DNA of 37,893 nt. Origin: Kiritimatiellia bacterium. GTDB taxonomy: Bacteria > Verrucomicrobiota > Kiritimatiellia > RFP12 > DVOR01. Below the pieces are notes generated by a model. That model did no database searches, was not told where the DNA came from, and saw nothing but the letters and a program-made list of their open reading frames with translations. Where the stretch lies: positions 1-37,893 of the forward strand of contig JAFYWN010000019.1 in assembly GCA_017558005.1 (NCBI GenBank). Direction: 5' to 3'. The position numbers and the translations under genes are program-made. Within the stretch, counting starts at the first letter, position 1, and each line of letters opens with the position of its first letter. This document shows, piece by piece, positions 35,389-37,893 of this stretch.

Positions 35389-36846
35389 ATGATTCACCCT
35401 TTTCATCTCTTGTTTCTCGCCAGTTTCGCTGTGGTTGCAGCGGGATTATTGGTGTGGGGATGTATTAAAGGTTTTAAGGGTGGGTGGATCGCGTCCATCG
35501 TCGTGGGGTGTTGTTTTGTTGGCCTATTGTTTCATCAGGCCTATTGGCAAGTGCGTGGCGGGGGAAATGTCGCGCTAACTCAATTCAAACGCACGCATGA
35601 TGTGCGGCCTCCTGTGCGTGAGGACCAACGTCGCGTGCGCGGTCGCTTGCTTGATCGGAAGGGGGTCTTACTCTCGGGCCCGCGCCAACACGATAAGTGG
35701 GGACATGAAGCGCCATTGGGGCCTGCCGCTTTTCATTTGGTGGGGTATGATATTAAAGGGCGCGGTACGACAGGTTTGGAGCGTGTCTTTGCCCCGCGTT
35801 TATGGGGCGTCGCTCCACCAGAAACACTCTCAGATTTCTTGCAGACGCCCAAACCAGAGGATGTGACCCTCTCCATTGATGCGCGATTGCAACGATTAGC
35901 CTATGATTTAATGGATGGGCGGCGTGGCGCAGTTGTGATTTCGGATCCGCGCACAGGTGAAATCTTAGCGTTGGTCTCCTCTCCCGCACCGAATGAAGCG
36001 AATTTTATTGCCGCAGAGCGAGACCGTAAAAATACGCCGCTTTTTAATCGTGCCACCCAAGGACTCTATCCGCCAGGTTCGGTCTTTAAACTCTTCTCGG
36101 CCGCTGTGGCGCTTGAAAAAGGGAAGGGGGGGCGTTACGTCTGCCCTCCCAAAGGTTGGGCGCCTGGAGCACATACGAAGCCGATCCGTGATACTCATCC
36201 GCAAAAGGCAAATGTTGCCGTAGCGATTGATAAGGCATTTGCAGAAAGCTCAAATATTTGGTTTGCCAAAGCACTTTCTGCATGTGGTTGGAAGGCGGTA
36301 GAGGATGCCGCTGCACGCTGTGGATTGCGAGAGGGGATCACCCTCGCCGCTTGCGGAAGTTCTTCTATGGGAAGTAAGGCAGGGGTTGTTCCAGAATTAC
36401 ACTATGCGCCGAATCGTATCGCGTATCTGGGCTTTGGGCAGGGGGATTTACGGTTGACGCCGCTCCATGTTGCCGCACTCACTGCGACAATTGCGAATGA
36501 TGGCGTGTATATGCCCTTGCATGTGGAACGAAAGATGACCGTAAAAGGTGATCGCATTTGGTCACGTCCTGTAGCGACACGCGTAAAAGAATTGATGCGC
36601 GGATCCGTAACCTCTGGAACCTCTCGGCAAATTGCTATCGCGGGTTTAGAGATCTGTGGAAAAACAGGTACTGCAGAAAATAGTGGTCCAGACCATGCGT
36701 GGTTTACCTGCTTTGCGCCCGCGAAAAAACCGCAAATCGCCATTACCGTATTGATTGAAAACGGAGGCTTTGGTGCCTCCGCCGCACTTCCCGTGGCGCG
36801 TGAACTCCTCAAATCATGGTCTGCGCGTAAAGCAGAGTTCCCTTAA
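35389..36846 (+). CDS. Class B penicillin-binding protein (transpeptidase)
   Basis: A 485-residue peptidoglycan transpeptidase. The three active-site motifs are present: SVFK (in YPPGSVFKLF, near residue 230), SSN (in AESSNIWFA) and KTG (GKTGTAEN). RGRLLDRKGVLL marks the short N-terminal pedestal. Two hydrophobic helices (about residues 7-24 and 33-50) replace the usual single anchor. The small size and pedestal resemble actinobacterial PbpA-type proteins more than full FtsI or MrdA; no RodA/FtsW-type partner is adjacent. Confidence 0.92.
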   Translation: MIHPFHLLFLASFAVVAAGLLVWGCIKGFKGGWIASIVVGCCFVGLLFHQAYWQVRGGGNVALTQFKRTHDVRPPVREDQRRVRGRLLDRKGVLLSGPRQHDKWGHEAPLGPAAFHLVGYDIKGRGTTGLERVFAPRLWGVAPPETLSDFLQTPKPEDVTLSIDARLQRLAYDLMDGRRGAVVISDPRTGEILALVSSPAPNEANFIAAERDRKNTPLFNRATQGLYPPGSVFKLFSAAVALEKGKGGRYVCPPKGWAPGAHTKPIRDTHPQKANVAVAIDKAFAESSNIWFAKALSACGWKAVEDAAARCGLREGITLAACGSSSMGSKAGVVPELHYAPNRIAYLGFGQGDLRLTPLHVAALTATIANDGVYMPLHVERKMTVKGDRIWSRPVATRVKELMRGSVTSGTSRQIAIAGLEICGKTGTAENSGPDHAWFTCFAPAKKPQIAITVLIENGGFGASAALPVARELLKSWSARKAEFP

Positions 36847-36850
36847 GGCA

Positions 36851-37012
36851 CCACACTCACGCATTAGTGCACATGAATGGCCTCTAGGGCTGCTTCTATT
36901 CGTAGACTCTCTATCCCCACACTCGTGCATTAGTACGCATGAATGGACGGATGCGGTCAATACCATCTCTTGCATCCTTCCACCACTCCTGCGCATTAGT
37001 ACGCATGAATGG
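36851..37012 (+). repeat. Three 30-bp repeats with exact 66-bp period
   Basis: Repeats occupy 36851-36880, 36917-36946 and 36983-37012, each ending CATGAATGG, with 36-nt spacers between. Repeats differ at several positions, mostly in the left half. A weaker match (AAGTGCACATGATTG, near 37098-37112) is out of phase. No cas genes are in the window. The period also equals 22 codons, but no reading frame here has a start or homology that suggests a protein. Confidence 0.75.
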
Positions 37013-37720
37013 TTATGTTCGCGCTGCGCTTATACGTATCTTTTACGAATTAGGGGGCGGACAGATCAAGGGTTCTGCGGATGCGAGTCTATCAATTAAG
37101 TGCACATGATTGCTTGTCGCAACTATGCCCCATCCGTGTGCCTCATCATTCAGTTCTTTCATTCGTTATGCTTGATGTTCTCCTCTTTACTGCGATTTCG
37201 TTGCTTGCGAAGGCCTTTTAAGATCTTGTGACCATCTCAAAAGACGATGATTAAAGGCTTTTAGAGTTTTTATGATGGCGTTGAGAGACGTAAAAGGAGT
37301 ACACCTTACGTATGCGTATTGTTTGGTCTCTCTCACGTTTTTGAGCAGAGGAGGAGAGGCCTACGCAGAATTTAAAAACTTCCAAAAGCCGATTATTTCA
37401 AGGTTTTGTGGAAATTGCAGGTGTAAAAAGGTAGGGGAAGGTCGGGGTGATGGAGGTGAAAAGCGGGGGTGTTTGGGGAGAAATTTTGTCTTTCGCGAGG
37501 TCTAAAAGTGCATTTTATGGTGGGTGAAATTCGCTAAAAGGCTGTTATTTCAATGTTTTGTGGCGGTTGGGGTTGGTTTTGTCTCTTGGGAGGGGGTGAT
37601 GAAAAAGTGTTGATTTTTGTACGCAGTTTTTGCTTTGTTGGTGAGAAATTGGGCGAAAGGGCGATTTTACTTGTATTGAAAAATGAATGAGTTATGAAAA
37701 ATTTAAAATTTTTGAAAAAA
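37013..37720. other. Intergenic DNA upstream of a probable rRNA operon, no gene seen
   Basis: Short open frames here lack ribosome-binding sites and recognisable content. GCCTTTTAA (about 37220) and TTAAAGGC (about 37250) could form a weak hairpin. The DNA becomes AT-rich towards 37680-37720, including a run of A/T tracts that resembles an UP element. Confidence 0.5.
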
Positions 37721-37725
37721 AGTAC

Positions 37726-37758
37726 TTGCCAAAGCGGTGGGGTTTGTGCGATTATATG
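37726..37758 (+). promoter_or_regulatory. Putative rrn promoter
   Basis: TTGCCA (37726-37731) and TTATAT/TATATG (37752-37758) follow an AT-rich UP-like tract. The spacing of 20-21 bp is longer than the sigma70 optimum, so the exact hexamers are uncertain. Confidence 0.35.
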
Positions 37759-37813
37759 CCCCGTTTTCGCGCCACGGTGTTCATCACCACACGGCAAACA
37801 AAACGAAAACAAC

Positions 37814-37828
37814 TTGATCTTTGAAAAC
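37814..37828 (+). promoter_or_regulatory. boxA-like antitermination site of an rRNA leader
   Basis: TTGATCTTTGAAAAC resembles the rrn boxA (TGCTCTTTAACA in E. coli), the NusB/S10 binding site in rRNA leaders. Nothing coding follows up to the window end, so a 16S gene is expected just downstream; it is not visible here. Confidence 0.5.
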
Positions 37829-37893
37829 TAAATTCGCTCAAATGTGTCCCGGACAGGATTGACCTGGAAGGGATGCGACAGTAGAAAAGCTTG

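Noticed and set aside
36851..37012. Calling the repeats a CRISPR array outright
   Set aside because: Only three divergent repeats, no cas genes and partly similar spacers; kept as a repeat with a flagged finding.
36755..37099. Open frame through the 66-bp-period repeats (22-residue repeat containing ISTHEW)
   Set aside because: It begins inside the PBP gene in another frame, lacks a ribosome-binding site, and the residues between repeats are not conserved. A DNA-level repeat explains it better.

Overview
The window reads as a chromosomal stretch from an anaerobic bacterium of moderate GC content. Pyruvate:ferredoxin oxidoreductase, an Isf-type iron-sulfur flavoprotein and a two-subunit-type fumarase alpha chain point to anaerobic life. 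LPS/capsule-type sugar genes point to a diderm with a surface glycan. A short alanyl-tRNA synthetase, a large-polyvalent-protein remnant and repeat-rich intergenic DNA would fit a PVC-group gut or rumen lineage (Kiritimatiellota/Lentisphaerota-like). That placement is a low-confidence inference, because no 16S sequence is inside the window.

Layout. 1-771: repeat DNA (copy 1 of a 283-bp dispersed element, then a run of perfect palindromes). 772-2379 (-): a multi-pass membrane protein of unknown function with a leaderless-looking promoter. 2494-10433 (-): one eight-gene surface-polysaccharide operon. capE, capF and capG homologues make UDP-N-acetyl-L-fucosamine, with a cupin gene between capE and capF. 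A WbuB-like glycosyltransferase follows, then a 4-reductase, a phosphoglycosyl transferase and a 4,6-dehydratase that probably make and load the first, D-QuiNAc/D-FucNAc-type sugar. A strong terminator ends the operon. 10503-13757 (-): queF, queC and a peptide-type solute-binding protein. 14040-15863 (+): a short alaS.

16186-16700 (+): ssrA (tmRNA, tag ANDNFAYAA) and a CAU-anticodon tRNA share one terminator. Facing them is a decayed LPD-like phage/ICE polyprotein gene broken by a 10-bp tandem duplication. 18387-20365 (+): a degenerate FHA-AAA+-Fis regulator and ruvA. 20643-27335 (-): pyruvate:ferredoxin oxidoreductase, class II aldolase, an Isf-like flavoprotein and thymidine phosphorylase.

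27379-29885: nested dispersed repeats around one small membrane-protein gene. This is the most unusual part of the window. It has ~175-bp direct repeats with a covarying palindrome directly flanking the gene, further direct and inverted copies outside them, and copy 2 of the 283-bp element carrying iteron-like 22-bp repeats, a DnaA-box-like site and an outward sigma70-type promoter. 29886-36846 (+): fumarase alpha subunit, nadB, a GT4 glycosyltransferase, a GspE/PilB-type ATPase and a class B penicillin-binding protein. 36847-37893: no gene; three 30-bp repeats at an exact 66-bp period, then AT-rich DNA and a boxA-like sequence that look like the leader of an rRNA operon starting just past the window.

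Many promoters share the core TGCTATACT or TGGTATAAT (extended -10), and two genes appear to have leaderless mRNAs.
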